Assembly: GCA_027620395.1 (NCBI GenBank)
Contig: JAQBZY010000018.1
Location: 1 to 11,041, forward strand
Reading direction: 5' to 3'
Length of the DNA: 11,041 nt
From: Pseudomonadota bacterium
GTDB taxonomy: Bacteria > Pseudomonadota > Alphaproteobacteria > Rhodospirillales > Casp-alpha2
Under the pieces are notes generated by a model. The model saw only the letters and a list, made by a program, of their open reading frames with translations, was not told the DNA's origin and searched no databases. A program made the position numbers and the translations under genes. Positions 1-6,755 of the stretch are shown in pieces (within the stretch, counting starts at the first letter, position 1; the number at the start of each line of letters is the position of its first letter).

Positions 1-207
1 TTCGTCAAAACAGTACAGATTTTTAAGCGGTTGATTTGCCGCCATTATTCGACGCCAGAATTTCTAGCATTTCGAATCTCTCTCGGGGTTCGAGATGAGC
101 TGTGATCAAATTTTACCGTCGAACTCACTGTGGGCATGATCCCCAAATAACGCACTGGGGGGGGCTTCGCCGCGATGAGTTGGCTCGAGACACGGTCCGG
201 GTCTCCC
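1..207. other. Gene-free left end, relatively AT-rich
   Basis: I see no convincing coding region here. Roughly the first 135 bases are visibly richer in A/T than the coding DNA to the right. The segment lies downstream of the minus-strand glutathione transferase. It contains a bulged hairpin (78-99, listed separately), a short inverted repeat CCCCA/TGGGG (141-145 with 156-160), a run of eight G (157-164) and a 5-bp inverted repeat GAGAC/GTCTC (187-191 with 201-205) just past the stop codon of the transferase. Any of these could contribute to transcript termination, but none is followed by a clear T-run. Confidence 0.6.
78..99. repeat. Bulged hairpin, possible terminator
   Basis: CTCTCTCG (78-85) pairs with CGAGA and GAG (91-95 and 97-99) across a GGGTT loop, with one bulged T at 96. 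This gives an 8-bp stem. On the plus strand a short T-run follows about 10 bases later. It could terminate an unseen gene to the left or simply be an intergenic hairpin. Confidence 0.25.
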
Positions 208-837
208 TTAGTTGGCGAACGGAACCGCCATCCCGCGCTTGACGGCAGGGCGCTCCGATATGGTGTCGTACCAGCGTTTGACGTTCGGAAATTCGTTCAA
301 GTCGACCTGGTGACGTTCGTGACGCGACACCCAGGGATAGGTCGCGATGTAGGCGATGGAATAAGTTTCGCCGGCCAGATACGGTGTCGTCGCAAGCTGC
401 TTGTTCATGACGCCATAGAGTCGCTTCGTTTCATTGTGGTAGCGCTTCTTGCCGTAAGGAACATCTTCCTTGGGCTGAAACATGAAGTGATGCGCCTGGC
501 CGAACATCGGCCCGACGCCGCCCATCTGCCACATCAGCCATTGCATCGTTTCGGTGCGGCGCCGGACATCGGCGGGCAGCAGATCGCTTTTGGTCTTTTC
601 GGCCAAATAAATCAGGATTGCGCCGGATTCGAACACCGAAATCGGATTGCCGTCCGGGCCGTCTTCGTCGACGATCGCGGGAATGCGGTTATTGGGACTG
701 ATCTCCAGGAATTCCGGCTTGAATTGTTCGTCCTTGCCAATATTGACTTGGTGCGCGGCGTAGGGGAGTCCGAGTTCCTCAAGCATGACCGAAACCTTGC
801 GGCCATTCGGCGTTCCCCAGGTGTACAACTGAATCAT
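208..837 (-). CDS. yfcG: Glutathione S-transferase, Nu-class / YfcG-like
   Basis: Predicted cytosolic glutathione transferase of 209 residues. Members of the YfcG/YghU (Nu, Ure2p-like) group act mainly as glutathione-dependent disulfide-bond reductases. The N-terminal thioredoxin-like domain (about 1-85) has the group's glutathione-contacting TPNGRK motif (9-14), the cis-Pro stretch RIPAIV (51-56) and the ESGAI gamma-glutamyl-binding motif (70-74). The helical C-terminal domain covers about 92-205. The ATG at 837 is chosen because homologues begin with this IxLYxxxTPNG sequence; a longer frame from 900 adds 21 unrelated residues. GGGAAACGG precedes the ATG as a modest ribosome site. One oddity is that the conserved N-capping box, normally S/T-x-x-D, reads SIAY (160-163), so the Asp is Tyr (TAC at 351-349). 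The gene lies 81 bp downstream of wecC on the same strand but is functionally unrelated and has its own candidate promoter. Confidence 0.93.
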   Translation of the reverse strand: MIQLYTWGTPNGRKVSVMLEELGLPYAAHQVNIGKDEQFKPEFLEISPNNRIPAIVDEDGPDGNPISVFESGAILIYLAEKTKSDLLPADVRRRTETMQWLMWQMGGVGPMFGQAHHFMFQPKEDVPYGKKRYHNETKRLYGVMNKQLATTPYLAGETYSIAYIATYPWVSRHERHQVDLNEFPNVKRWYDTISERPAVKRGMAVPFAN

Positions 838-864
838 TTCCGTTTCCCAATCATTCGATGGTGA

Positions 865-900
865 TTGCCGACAGCATACGGCAACGATGGTCGGCTGCAA
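865..900 (-). promoter_or_regulatory. Candidate promoter with dyad operator for the GST gene
   Basis: On the minus strand a weak -35-like TTGCAG (900-895) and a -10-like TATGCT (878-873) are separated by 16 bp. This would place transcription start about 30 nt before the GST ATG. A perfect inverted repeat TTGCCG-8 nt-CGGCAA (865-870 and 879-884) brackets the -10 box, a layout typical of a repressor operator. The assignment rests on pattern only, and the -35 is a poor match. Confidence 0.3.
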
Positions 901-918
901 GAGCCGATGGGAACGGCC

Positions 919-2175
919 TCACGGCAGTTTGAGCGCACCGCGGCTGTCGATCACCGTCCGCCCGGCAAAGGCTTCGGGCGGAAGCTGGGTGAAGGCTTTG
1001 TGATCGGTCAGGAGAACGACGACGGCGGCCTTGGCCAGCGCGTCGTCGATGCCGGTCAGGCTGACACCGTTCAGCCCAGATAGCGCCGCCGGTAACTCGG
1101 CGACATACGGCTCCACGACCAGGATCGGATTGTTCATCATGCCGCGGAGCCGACGCACAAATTCGATCGACGGGCTTTCCCTGAGATCGTCGATATCGGC
1201 CTTGTAACTGAGTCCAAGACAGGCGACCGGCCCGCCGCCGGCAATCTCGGGAAGTGCCGCCGTCCGCATCGCCAAAGCTTCCGGCCGGCCGTCGTTGACG
1301 TGCCTGGCGGCCTTGATCAGGGGCGTCAGATCCGGCGCCGAGGCGACGATGAACCACGGATCGACGGCGATGCAGTGGCCGCCGACGCCGGGGCCAGGTT
1401 TCAAGATCGCAACCCGCGGGTGACGGTTGGCGAGACGGATCACCTCCCGGACATCGATGCCGAGATGATCGGATACATTGGCCAGTTCGTTGGCGAAGGC
1501 GATGTTGACATCGCGGAACGCATTCTCCGAAAGCTTCACCAACTCGGCCGTTCGCGCTGAAGTCAGATGCATCTCGCCTTCAACGGCGAGGGCATAGAGC
1601 TCAGCCGTCCGTCCGGCGCAGTCGCCGCCAAGGCCGCCGACGACCCGGTCGTTACGGACCAATTCGAGAATGACGCGGCCCGGCAGCACCCGTTCCGGAC
1701 TGTGGGCAATTCAAATGTCGTGCGGCTCCGCTCCATCCATGGGGTCTGGAAATGTCAGATCGGGTCTGGCGTCGGCGAGCCAGCGGGCGACCTGATCGGT
1801 GGAGCCGACGGGAACCGTCGATTCAACGATCACCAGATCGCCCTTCTTGATCACCGGCGCGATCGACATCGTCGCCGCCTGCAAATAGCTGAGATCCGGA
1901 AGGCGGTTCTGACCGAACGGGGTTGGCACCGCCAGAATGAAGGCATCGGCGGCGATGGGCTCGGTCCGAGCCTTCAGCATGCCGCGCGCCACGGCGCCGT
2001 TGACATGGATATCGAGATCGGGCTCGACGATATGGGCCCGGCCACCGTTGACGGTGTCGACGGTCTTTTTGCTGATGTCGACGCCGGTAACGTTGACTCC
2101 ACGGCTGGCCAGGATCGCCGCCGTCGGCAGCCCGACATAACCCAAGCCCAGCACGCAAACGTGTTTATATGACAT
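919..2175 (-). pseudogene. wecC: UDP-N-acetyl-D-mannosamine dehydrogenase with in-frame TGA
   Basis: WecC is an NAD-dependent cytoplasmic enzyme that oxidises UDP-ManNAc twice to UDP-ManNAcA, a precursor for surface polysaccharides. The frame spans 418 codons, close to the roughly 420 of the family. It starts at ATG 2175, which overlaps the end of wecB by 11 bp. The Rossmann motif GLGYVG (10-15) and VESTVPVGS lie before the break. PERVLPG, the KLSENAFRDVNIAFANE helix (Lys about 214) and GPGVGGHC with catalytic Cys about 268 lie after it. Codon 155 is TGA (1713-1711). Reading through it in the same frame gives DI-stop-IAHSPERVLPG, where family members have a sense codon, so there is no frameshift. 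As written, the gene yields an NAD-domain fragment of 154 residues, with a possible GTG restart at 1689. The intact remainder suggests a very recent nonsense mutation, a sequencing or assembly error, or readthrough. The authentic terminator codon is also TGA (921-919). Confidence 0.9.
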
Positions 2176-3292
2176 GACGACGTATCTCCTCGACGATCCG
2201 CGCCGCTGCCCGGCCGTCGCCATAGGGATTGTGTGCCCGGCTCATTGTTTCGTACACCGACCGGTCGTCAAGCAATTCAGCGACTGCATCGACGATCCGC
2301 CGCTGGTCGGTACCGACCAGACGGACGGTGCCGGCATCGACCGCTTCCGGGCGTTCGGTCACGTCGCGCATTACCAGGACCGGCTTGCCAAGCGACGGCG
2401 CCTCTTCCTGGATGCCGCCGGAATCGGTGACGATCAATTCGGCCCGCATCATCAGATGCACCATCGTCGGATAATCGACCGGGTCGATCAAATGAACGTT
2501 GCCGAGAGCGCCGAGCATCGCACCGACCGGCTTTTGCACATTCGGATTGAGATGCACCGGATAGACAATTTCGACGTCGGGACGATCGGCGAGGGTGGCG
2601 AGCGCACGGCAGATCGATTTGAAGCCGTCGCCGAAATTTTCGCGGCGGTGGCCGGTGACCAGGATCAACCGCCGGCCCGGCGACGGGTAGGGAAGCCGTT
2701 TCTCGATTTCGCCTCGCATGGCGGCGTCGGCGGCGAGACGGTCGCGCATCCAGAATAACGCGTCGATCACGGTGTTGCCGGTCACGAACACGGATTTCGC
2801 GTCGCAGCCCTCGGCAAGAAGATTGGCGCGGCCGCTATCCGTCGGCGCGAAATGCAACGTTGCCAAGTGGTCGGCGAGGCGGCGGTTGATTTCCTCCGGG
2901 AACGGCGCGTAACGGTCGCCGGTCCTGAGTCCGGCTTCGACATGGCCGACCGGAATGCGGGCGTAAAAAGATGCCAGCGCTGCCGCCAGCGTGGTTGTCG
3001 TATCGCCGTGCACCAAAACCAGATCGGCCTGGCATCGACGCAGCACATCGCCAACACCTGAAAGAACCCGGGCGGTCAGATCGTCGAGCGACTGATCAGG
3101 ACGCATCAGATTCAAATCGTACTCGGGCGAAATGGCAAACGTCTGAAGAACCTGATCGAGCATGCCGCGGTGCTGCGCTGTCACGCAAACCTGGGCCTCG
3201 ATGCCGGCCTCGACAAGAGCGCGGATCACCGGCGCCATCTTGATCGCTTCCGGACGGGTACCGAAAATTGAAAGTACACGGGCGATCGCCAA
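2165..3292 (-). CDS. wecB: UDP-N-acetylglucosamine 2-epimerase, non-hydrolysing
   Basis: Cytoplasmic enzyme interconverting UDP-GlcNAc and UDP-ManNAc, the step before wecC. It has the GT-B fold. The N-terminal [13 protein letters not shown] motif is present (10-22). Key residues match E. coli WecB with a constant offset of two: Asp97 in HGDT, Glu119 in [10 protein letters not shown], Glu133 in FPEEINR and His215 in GHRRENFG. The C-terminal [10 protein letters not shown] and [11 protein letters not shown] motifs bind the nucleotide sugar. A TTG start at 3292 gives 375 residues, matching the family length of about 375, with GGGA seven bases upstream. The open frame continues up to an ATG at 3397, but those 35 extra residues look unlike any epimerase N-terminus. 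Stop TAA overlaps the wecC start, so the two are probably translationally coupled. Confidence 0.95.
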   Translation of the reverse strand: MAIARVLSIFGTRPEAIKMAPVIRALVEAGIEAQVCVTAQHRGMLDQVLQTFAISPEYDLNLMRPDQSLDDLTARVLSGVGDVLRRCQADLVLVHGDTTTTLAAALASFYARIPVGHVEAGLRTGDRYAPFPEEINRRLADHLATLHFAPTDSGRANLLAEGCDAKSVFVTGNTVIDALFWMRDRLAADAAMRGEIEKRLPYPSPGRRLILVTGHRRENFGDGFKSICRALATLADRPDVEIVYPVHLNPNVQKPVGAMLGALGNVHLIDPVDYPTMVHLMMRAELIVTDSGGIQEEAPSLGKPVLVMRDVTERPEAVDAGTVRLVGTDQRRIVDAVAELLDDRSVYETMSRAHNPYGDGRAAARIVEEIRRHVI

Positions 3293-3343
3293 ACTCCGAT
3301 CCCAAACTTGAAACGCGGCTCTTTGGCCGCGGACGGGTGTGTC

Positions 3344-3372
3344 TGGATATCGTGACGCACCGGCGGTGGCAA
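3344..3372 (-). promoter_or_regulatory. Candidate promoter for wecB-wecC
   Basis: On the minus strand TTGCCA (3372-3367, five of six to the -35 consensus) is followed after 17 bp by TATCCA (3349-3344, a weak -10). Transcription would begin about 45 nt before the TTG start of wecB, which agrees with that start rather than the upstream ATG. This is a pattern match only. Confidence 0.28.
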
Positions 3373-3455
3373 GTTTGACTTTTCTCGCCAGGGTCATGGC
3401 CGTAGTGTCAATGGCGTCGGTTCACGGTTGAACTTTCCCGAAAGGCTTGAAGATT

Positions 3456-4274
3456 ATGACGGTCCATCCGTTACGGCCCCCCATCGGCGCCCTGGTCAGC
3501 GCCTTGGCGTCGGTTTTGGCAATTGGTTGGGTGCCGGCGGCGGTGGCCGCGGAATTGCTTCCCTACCGCGCCATTTACACGCTCAAAATCGAACGGGCCG
3601 ATCACGGCGGCCGTTTCACCGATGTCACCGGATCGGCGGTTTCGTCGCTGGATAGAACATGTGACGGCTGGGCGGTGGCCGAAGAAGTCGTGATGCGGAT
3701 GCAAACCGTCGCCGGCGGCGAATTTCGGCGCGATCTTATCCTCACCGGCGAGGAAAGCCGGGACGGCCGCCGGTACAGCTTCAAAAGCCGATCGACGACC
3801 AACGGTGACGAGGAGCGTTATGCAGGTGTCGCTAATTCCAGCCCAAGCGACAGTGGCGTGGTGGAATTCAGCACCTCTGACAAAAAGCGTCTGGAGTTGC
3901 CGAAAGGGACCGTGTTCTTCGTCGGCCTAACGTCGTGGCTGGTGAAACTTGCCGAGTCTGGCCAGCGTACCGGCGAAATTTATAGCTTCGACGGAACCGA
4001 TGCCGACGGCGCTGAGAAAGTCGCCGTTTTCGTATTGCCCGAGAAAACACCGCCGGCCGATCTCCCCGGCGATCCGGCGCTGCTCAAGGGCAAGGCGTGG
4101 AACGTCCGGATGGCGTTCTTCGGCAAATCCGAAACGAACGCGGCGCCGGATTACGAAATTGCCGCCCGCTTGCTCGACAACGGGATCGTCACCGGATTCC
4201 GACTTATCTTCAAGGATTTCACGGTCCAGCAAAGTCTTGAGGACTTGATTTCGGGGAGCGAGCCGCGCTGTTAA
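3456..4274 (+). CDS. eipB: EipB family (DUF1849) periplasmic cell-envelope protein
   Basis: 272-residue exported protein of the DUF1849 family, whose Brucella member EipB is a periplasmic beta-spiral protein needed for envelope integrity. It has no known enzymatic activity. A signal peptide covers about 1-32 (hydrophobic 10-31, ending VAA before ELLPYRAIYTL). Family landmarks are the opening YRAxYxL (37-43), the RTCDGW motif (67-72), the LPKGT segment (about 150), a central W-V-R-x-A-F-F stretch, PDYE and a final Cys. The two cysteines, Cys69 and the terminal Cys272, correspond to the conserved disulfide pair known in EipB. The ATG at 3456 is supported by AAAGG ten bases upstream; a TTG at 3447 in the same frame is less well placed. 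It diverges from wecB and is followed after 95 bp by a secreted PDZ protein in the same direction, possibly in one operon. Confidence 0.88.
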   Translation: MTVHPLRPPIGALVSALASVLAIGWVPAAVAAELLPYRAIYTLKIERADHGGRFTDVTGSAVSSLDRTCDGWAVAEEVVMRMQTVAGGEFRRDLILTGEESRDGRRYSFKSRSTTNGDEERYAGVANSSPSDSGVVEFSTSDKKRLELPKGTVFFVGLTSWLVKLAESGQRTGEIYSFDGTDADGAEKVAVFVLPEKTPPADLPGDPALLKGKAWNVRMAFFGKSETNAAPDYEIAARLLDNGIVTGFRLIFKDFTVQQSLEDLISGSEPRC

Positions 4275-4302
4275 CCGCAAATCCCCGTCCGGAAACTTGC
4301 GG
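4275..4302 (+). terminator. Weak hairpin after eipB
   Basis: CCGCAA (4275-4280), directly after the eipB stop, pairs with TTGCGG (4297-4302). TCC and GGA inside the loop can extend the stem imperfectly. No T-run follows, so it may be only a weak attenuator or RNA-end-protecting structure between eipB and the PDZ gene. Confidence 0.25.
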
Positions 4303-4369
4303 GTTGCCCCAAGCCATTGGAATCGCTACGTTATAGGATGAGATGAGCACCATCTGGGAGGGCGGCGTC

Positions 4370-5092
4370 ATGTTGGGCGCGTTGCGGAATTTGGTTGGCG
4401 TGGTGTTGCTGTCGGCCATTGCCGTATCCCAGCCAACGCTGGCCAAGGCCGAGCGCGGGTTCCTTGGCATGCAATTGCAGGGGAACAACGAAAAGATCGC
4501 CGCCGCCTTGGGTCTCGACCGGGCGGGCGGGGTTTTGATCCGCGATATCTCCTTGGACGGCCCGGCCGGCGTCGCGGGCTTTGCTCGGGGTGATCTGATC
4601 GTCGAATTCGCCGGCGTCGAGATCGACACTTTCGACAGGTTGGTGCAGGTGGCGACCAAGGCCAAGGCCGGCGACAAGGTGGCCGTCAAGGTGATGCGCC
4701 GGGGTCAGATCGTGCAACTCGATTTGGCGTTTGGTAAATGGCTGCCTTCGTGGTTGGTCGATAAGGCTGAGTTTTCGGCAATTCCCGATCTTGGCATCAC
4801 CTTCTCGTCGTTGACTCCGAAGGTCCGCGAACGTTTCGGCATCCGTTGGGGCAGCACCGGTATCGTCATCACCAAGATCGAAGATGCGATATCGAACCGC
4901 ATGGCGCTCAGGCGCGGCGATGTCATTAGCCAGATCAACCAGCAACCGATCTGGATGCCCGATCAGATCGTCACCGCGTATCAGAAGGCAAAGCTCGAAA
5001 AACGGGCCGAGCTCTTGCTGCTGATCGAGCGTTCGGACGGTTTCCAATTCATCCTGTTGCCGGTGCCGGTGCCGCAGCCTCAGACGAAGTGA
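4370..5092 (+). CDS. Exported tandem-PDZ protein lacking a protease domain
   Basis: Predicted periplasmic protein of 240 residues made of a signal peptide (about 1-27, ending AKA before ERGFLG) and two PDZ domains. The first spans about 30-122, with the carboxylate-binding loop region at GFLGMQL and the hallmark GPAGVAGFARGDLIVEFAG (64-82). The second spans about 138-230 (DLGITF, then ALRRGDVISQINQQPI). The sequence resembles the C-terminal half of DegP/HtrA proteases, but there is no trypsin-like domain and no His-Asp-Ser triad. It may bind C-termini of envelope proteins as an adaptor or modulator; that role is inferred. The ATG at 4370 is preferred because GGGAGGG lies seven bases upstream and it begins directly with the signal peptide. 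An in-frame ATG at 4343, with AGGA four bases upstream, would add nine residues. It is probably cotranscribed with eipB. Confidence 0.85.
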   Translation: MLGALRNLVGVVLLSAIAVSQPTLAKAERGFLGMQLQGNNEKIAAALGLDRAGGVLIRDISLDGPAGVAGFARGDLIVEFAGVEIDTFDRLVQVATKAKAGDKVAVKVMRRGQIVQLDLAFGKWLPSWLVDKAEFSAIPDLGITFSSLTPKVRERFGIRWGSTGIVITKIEDAISNRMALRRGDVISQINQQPIWMPDQIVTAYQKAKLEKRAELLLLIERSDGFQFILLPVPVPQPQTK

Positions 5093-5095
5093 ATG

Positions 5096-5137
5096 CCTAG
5101 AGCATTTTCCGTCCACTGGCGTTTACAAGAAATGTTC
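5096..5137. repeat. Degenerate intergenic palindrome between convergent genes
   Basis: The short space between the convergent PDZ and DsbA-family genes contains CTAGAGCATTTTCC (from 5097). GAGCATTT (5100-5107) can pair with AAATGTTC (5130-5137), one pair being G-U, across a 22-nt loop. The AGAGCATTTTC core resembles a dispersed intergenic palindrome I recall from several alphaproteobacterial genomes, here with a decayed right arm. It may act as a bidirectional terminator. Confidence 0.35.
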
Positions 5138-5151
5138 GATGAGTTCATGGC

Positions 5152-5910
5152 CTAGCCGGCGCGGGCCGCCTTGATCAGTTTCTTGAAGGCGTCGAGTTCG
5201 ATGGCGCCCGGCACCAGTTCCTTGCCGATCACGAACGCCGGCGTGCCACGAATATTGAGCTGCTCGGCCAATGCCATGTTGCGGTGAATTTCACTGTCGA
5301 CCCTGGGATCGGCCATCGCCTTCTTGACGGCGGCCGGATCGAGCCCGGTTTCCTTGGCGATCTGCAACAACCTCGCCTCGCTCAGTCCGCCTTTGCTTGC
5401 CATCAGGGCCTCGTGATAGGCCTCGTACTTTTCCGGTTTGGTGTGGAAAACGGCAAGCGCGGCCCTCGATGCGACGACTGATTCCGGGCCGAGAATCGGA
5501 AACTCCTTGTAGACCAGGCGCACCTTGCCGTCGGATTTGACGGCCGCAAGCAAGGCCGGAAACACTCTTTTGCAATAACCGCAGCGGTAATCGAAGAACT
5601 CGACCACGGTGACGTCGCCGGCAGGATTGCCGCCGACCGGAGTATCCTTCGATTGCTCGATCTGGTTGCTCAGTTGGGCCAACCGCATTGATGCCGCGTG
5701 TTCTTCGAGCGCCTGTTGCTCGGCTTGATATTTCCGCACCGCCTGAACGATCACCTCCGGATGGCCGATGATGTAATCATTGATCAGTTTTTCGATTTCG
5801 GCCTTTCGCTCGGGGGCGAGCGGCGTGGTCTCGGCGGCGAGGCCCGGTTGGATATAAAGTGCGGCGCTGGCGACGGCAGCGATCAAGATGGCGCGAAAGC
5901 AGAACGTCAT
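5152..5910 (-). CDS. DsbA/ScsC-family periplasmic thiol-disulfide protein
   Basis: 252-residue exported thioredoxin-fold protein that probably forms or isomerises disulfides in periplasmic proteins. A signal peptide covers about 1-25 (ends GLA before AETTP). Residues about 32-85 form a charged helical segment (EIEKLINDYIIGHPEVI) typical of ScsC/Com1-like N-terminal domains, which mediate oligomerisation in some relatives. The thioredoxin domain follows, with the active site C110-G-Y-C113 after VVEFFDYR, an inserted helical region, and the cis-Pro loop RGTPAF (Thr223-Pro224). The ATG at 5910 is preceded by GAGGAA at good spacing; the frame stays open upstream to 6171 but that part shows no protein-like features. 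It is last in a minus-strand set after the M48 protease and the lipoprotein, 104 bp downstream of the latter, and may have its own promoter. It is convergent with the PDZ gene. Confidence 0.93.
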   Translation of the reverse strand: MTFCFRAILIAAVASAALYIQPGLAAETTPLAPERKAEIEKLINDYIIGHPEVIVQAVRKYQAEQQALEEHAASMRLAQLSNQIEQSKDTPVGGNPAGDVTVVEFFDYRCGYCKRVFPALLAAVKSDGKVRLVYKEFPILGPESVVASRAALAVFHTKPEKYEAYHEALMASKGGLSEARLLQIAKETGLDPAAVKKAMADPRVDSEIHRNMALAEQLNIRGTPAFVIGKELVPGAIELDAFKKLIKAARAG

Positions 5911-5938
5911 TTGTATATTCCTCTTCGATGGCCCGGGC

Positions 5939-5967
5939 ATCATGGTCCATCCTTGCCGGGCGGGCAA
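5939..5967 (-). promoter_or_regulatory. Candidate promoter for the DsbA-family gene
   Basis: On the minus strand TTGCCC (5967-5962) and CATGAT (5944-5939) are spaced by exactly 17 bp, each matching the sigma-70 consensus at four of six positions. Start of transcription would be about 20 nt before the ATG at 5910. The -35 overlaps a hairpin (5952-5968). Confidence 0.3.
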
Positions 5968-5968
5968 G
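5952..5968. repeat. Short perfect hairpin between lipoprotein and DsbA-family gene
   Basis: CTTGCC (5952-5957) and GGCAAG (5963-5968) form a 6-bp stem with a 5-nt loop. It lies after the lipoprotein stop on the minus strand and may partly terminate readthrough or bind a regulator at the adjacent candidate promoter. No T-run follows. Confidence 0.3.
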
Positions 5969-6014
5969 AACTGCACGCCGGATGCCAACCGAAACACATG
6001 ATTGTGAACGCCAA

Positions 6015-6755
6015 TCAACGGCTTAAGCGGATATTGGCGACATACATTGCGGTTGGCGTGGCGGACGGCGCCGCGGCAATGCCGATCAAGCGGATTTCCA
6101 TGGCGGCCAAGTCGTCGCCCGGCCAGGCGGCGGCAAACAGGCGCGACAGATCGACGCTGTCGACCCACCACTTGCCGGCGTTTTCACCGCCGCCTCGGAC
6201 CGCGTATTCGAACGCCTCCGCGGCGCCGGCTTTCGGGTCCAGCATCTTCGCCGTGCCTCGCCGAAGCGCGGTGTCGGACCAAACGATCATCGCCAACCGG
6301 TCGATTTCGTCAGGCAGGTCGCCGCTCCCGGGGAACCAGGCCGTGCGGCGTTCGCCAGGGGACTTGGCGTTGGCAAATCCGACCACCATGCGGACCGGAT
6401 GATTGCCCTCGCCGATGGCCGCCGCCTGCCAATGCCAACTGAGATAGGGCGTCGCCAGTAGGGACGCGCGGGTTCGGCGCAATAGCGCAAACGGCTTCGC
6501 CGCCGAAACGATCCGGAGTGCCGGCAACTGGTCGATGGTCGTGACAGAAATATTTGCCGCCAGGGGGTGACCGCCCTTGAACCAGTCGGCCGGCAACTCG
6601 GAAGCCGCCAGTTGCTCGGAGAACGCCTGCGTCGGGCCAAGAATATCGAGCCTGCTGCCGATCACACGGATTTCGGCGGGGGCACTACAGCCGGCTGCGG
6701 CGACGGCCAGGGATATCGCCGCCAGGCAACGGATCGATGGTTCGGAAAAAGTCAT
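6015..6755 (-). CDS. DUF3047-like lipoprotein
   Basis: 246-residue predicted lipoprotein of unknown function. The N-terminus has a hydrophobic stretch (10-22) ending in an AAGC lipobox with Cys23, so it is probably lipidated and membrane-anchored on the periplasmic side. The mature part has the run of motifs I associate with DUF3047: a YLSWHWQ strand, VRMVVGF, LAMIVWSD, FEYAVRGG, GKWWVDSVDLSRLF and a final IRLIGIA segment, suggesting a beta-sandwich. Assignment to that family is from memory of its pattern. The ATG at 6755 overlaps the stop of the upstream M48 protease gene as ATGA, which implies translational coupling and a shared job. A frame extending to 6803 lies inside the protease gene and is not used. 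Stop is TGA at 6017-6015. Confidence 0.75.
   Translation of the reverse strand: MTFSEPSIRCLAAISLAVAAAGCSAPAEIRVIGSRLDILGPTQAFSEQLAASELPADWFKGGHPLAANISVTTIDQLPALRIVSAAKPFALLRRTRASLLATPYLSWHWQAAAIGEGNHPVRMVVGFANAKSPGERRTAWFPGSGDLPDEIDRLAMIVWSDTALRRGTAKMLDPKAGAAEAFEYAVRGGGENAGKWWVDSVDLSRLFAAAWPGDDLAAMEIRLIGIAAAPSATPTAMYVANIRLSR

Noticed and set aside
175..864. 229-codon plus-strand frame opposite the GST gene
   Set aside because: It is wholly antisense to a clearly recognisable glutathione transferase and its product shows no motif; long antisense frames are common in GC-rich DNA.
919..1689. Separate gene for the C-terminal half of WecC, with its own GTG start
   Set aside because: The GTG sits within the conserved PERVLPG motif and in the same frame as the first half, so this is one interrupted gene, though weak reinitiation is possible.
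1711..1713. TGA read as tryptophan or selenocysteine
   Set aside because: TGA is the normal terminator of wecC itself, the PDZ gene, the GGT gene, the M48 gene and the lipoprotein gene, and this site is not a known selenocysteine position.
1690..1755. Frameshift as the cause of the wecC break
   Set aside because: The two halves are in the same frame and no bases are missing or extra relative to the family pattern.
1567..2172. 201-codon plus-strand frame opposite wecC
   Set aside because: It is antisense to conserved dehydrogenase motifs and has no recognisable content.
3385..3411. TTGACA on the minus strand (3411-3406) as the wecB promoter
   Set aside because: The -35 is perfect, but no acceptable -10 occurs at 16-18 bp; the TTGCCA/TATCCA pair further downstream fits better.
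5911..6171. N-terminal extension of the DsbA-family protein
   Set aside because: Arg-rich low-information sequence overlapping the lipoprotein gene; the ATG at 5910 has a good ribosome site and starts directly with a signal peptide.
5698..6402. 234-codon plus-strand frame across dsbA and the lipoprotein gene
   Set aside because: It runs antisense over two real genes and their intergenic region, with no domain.
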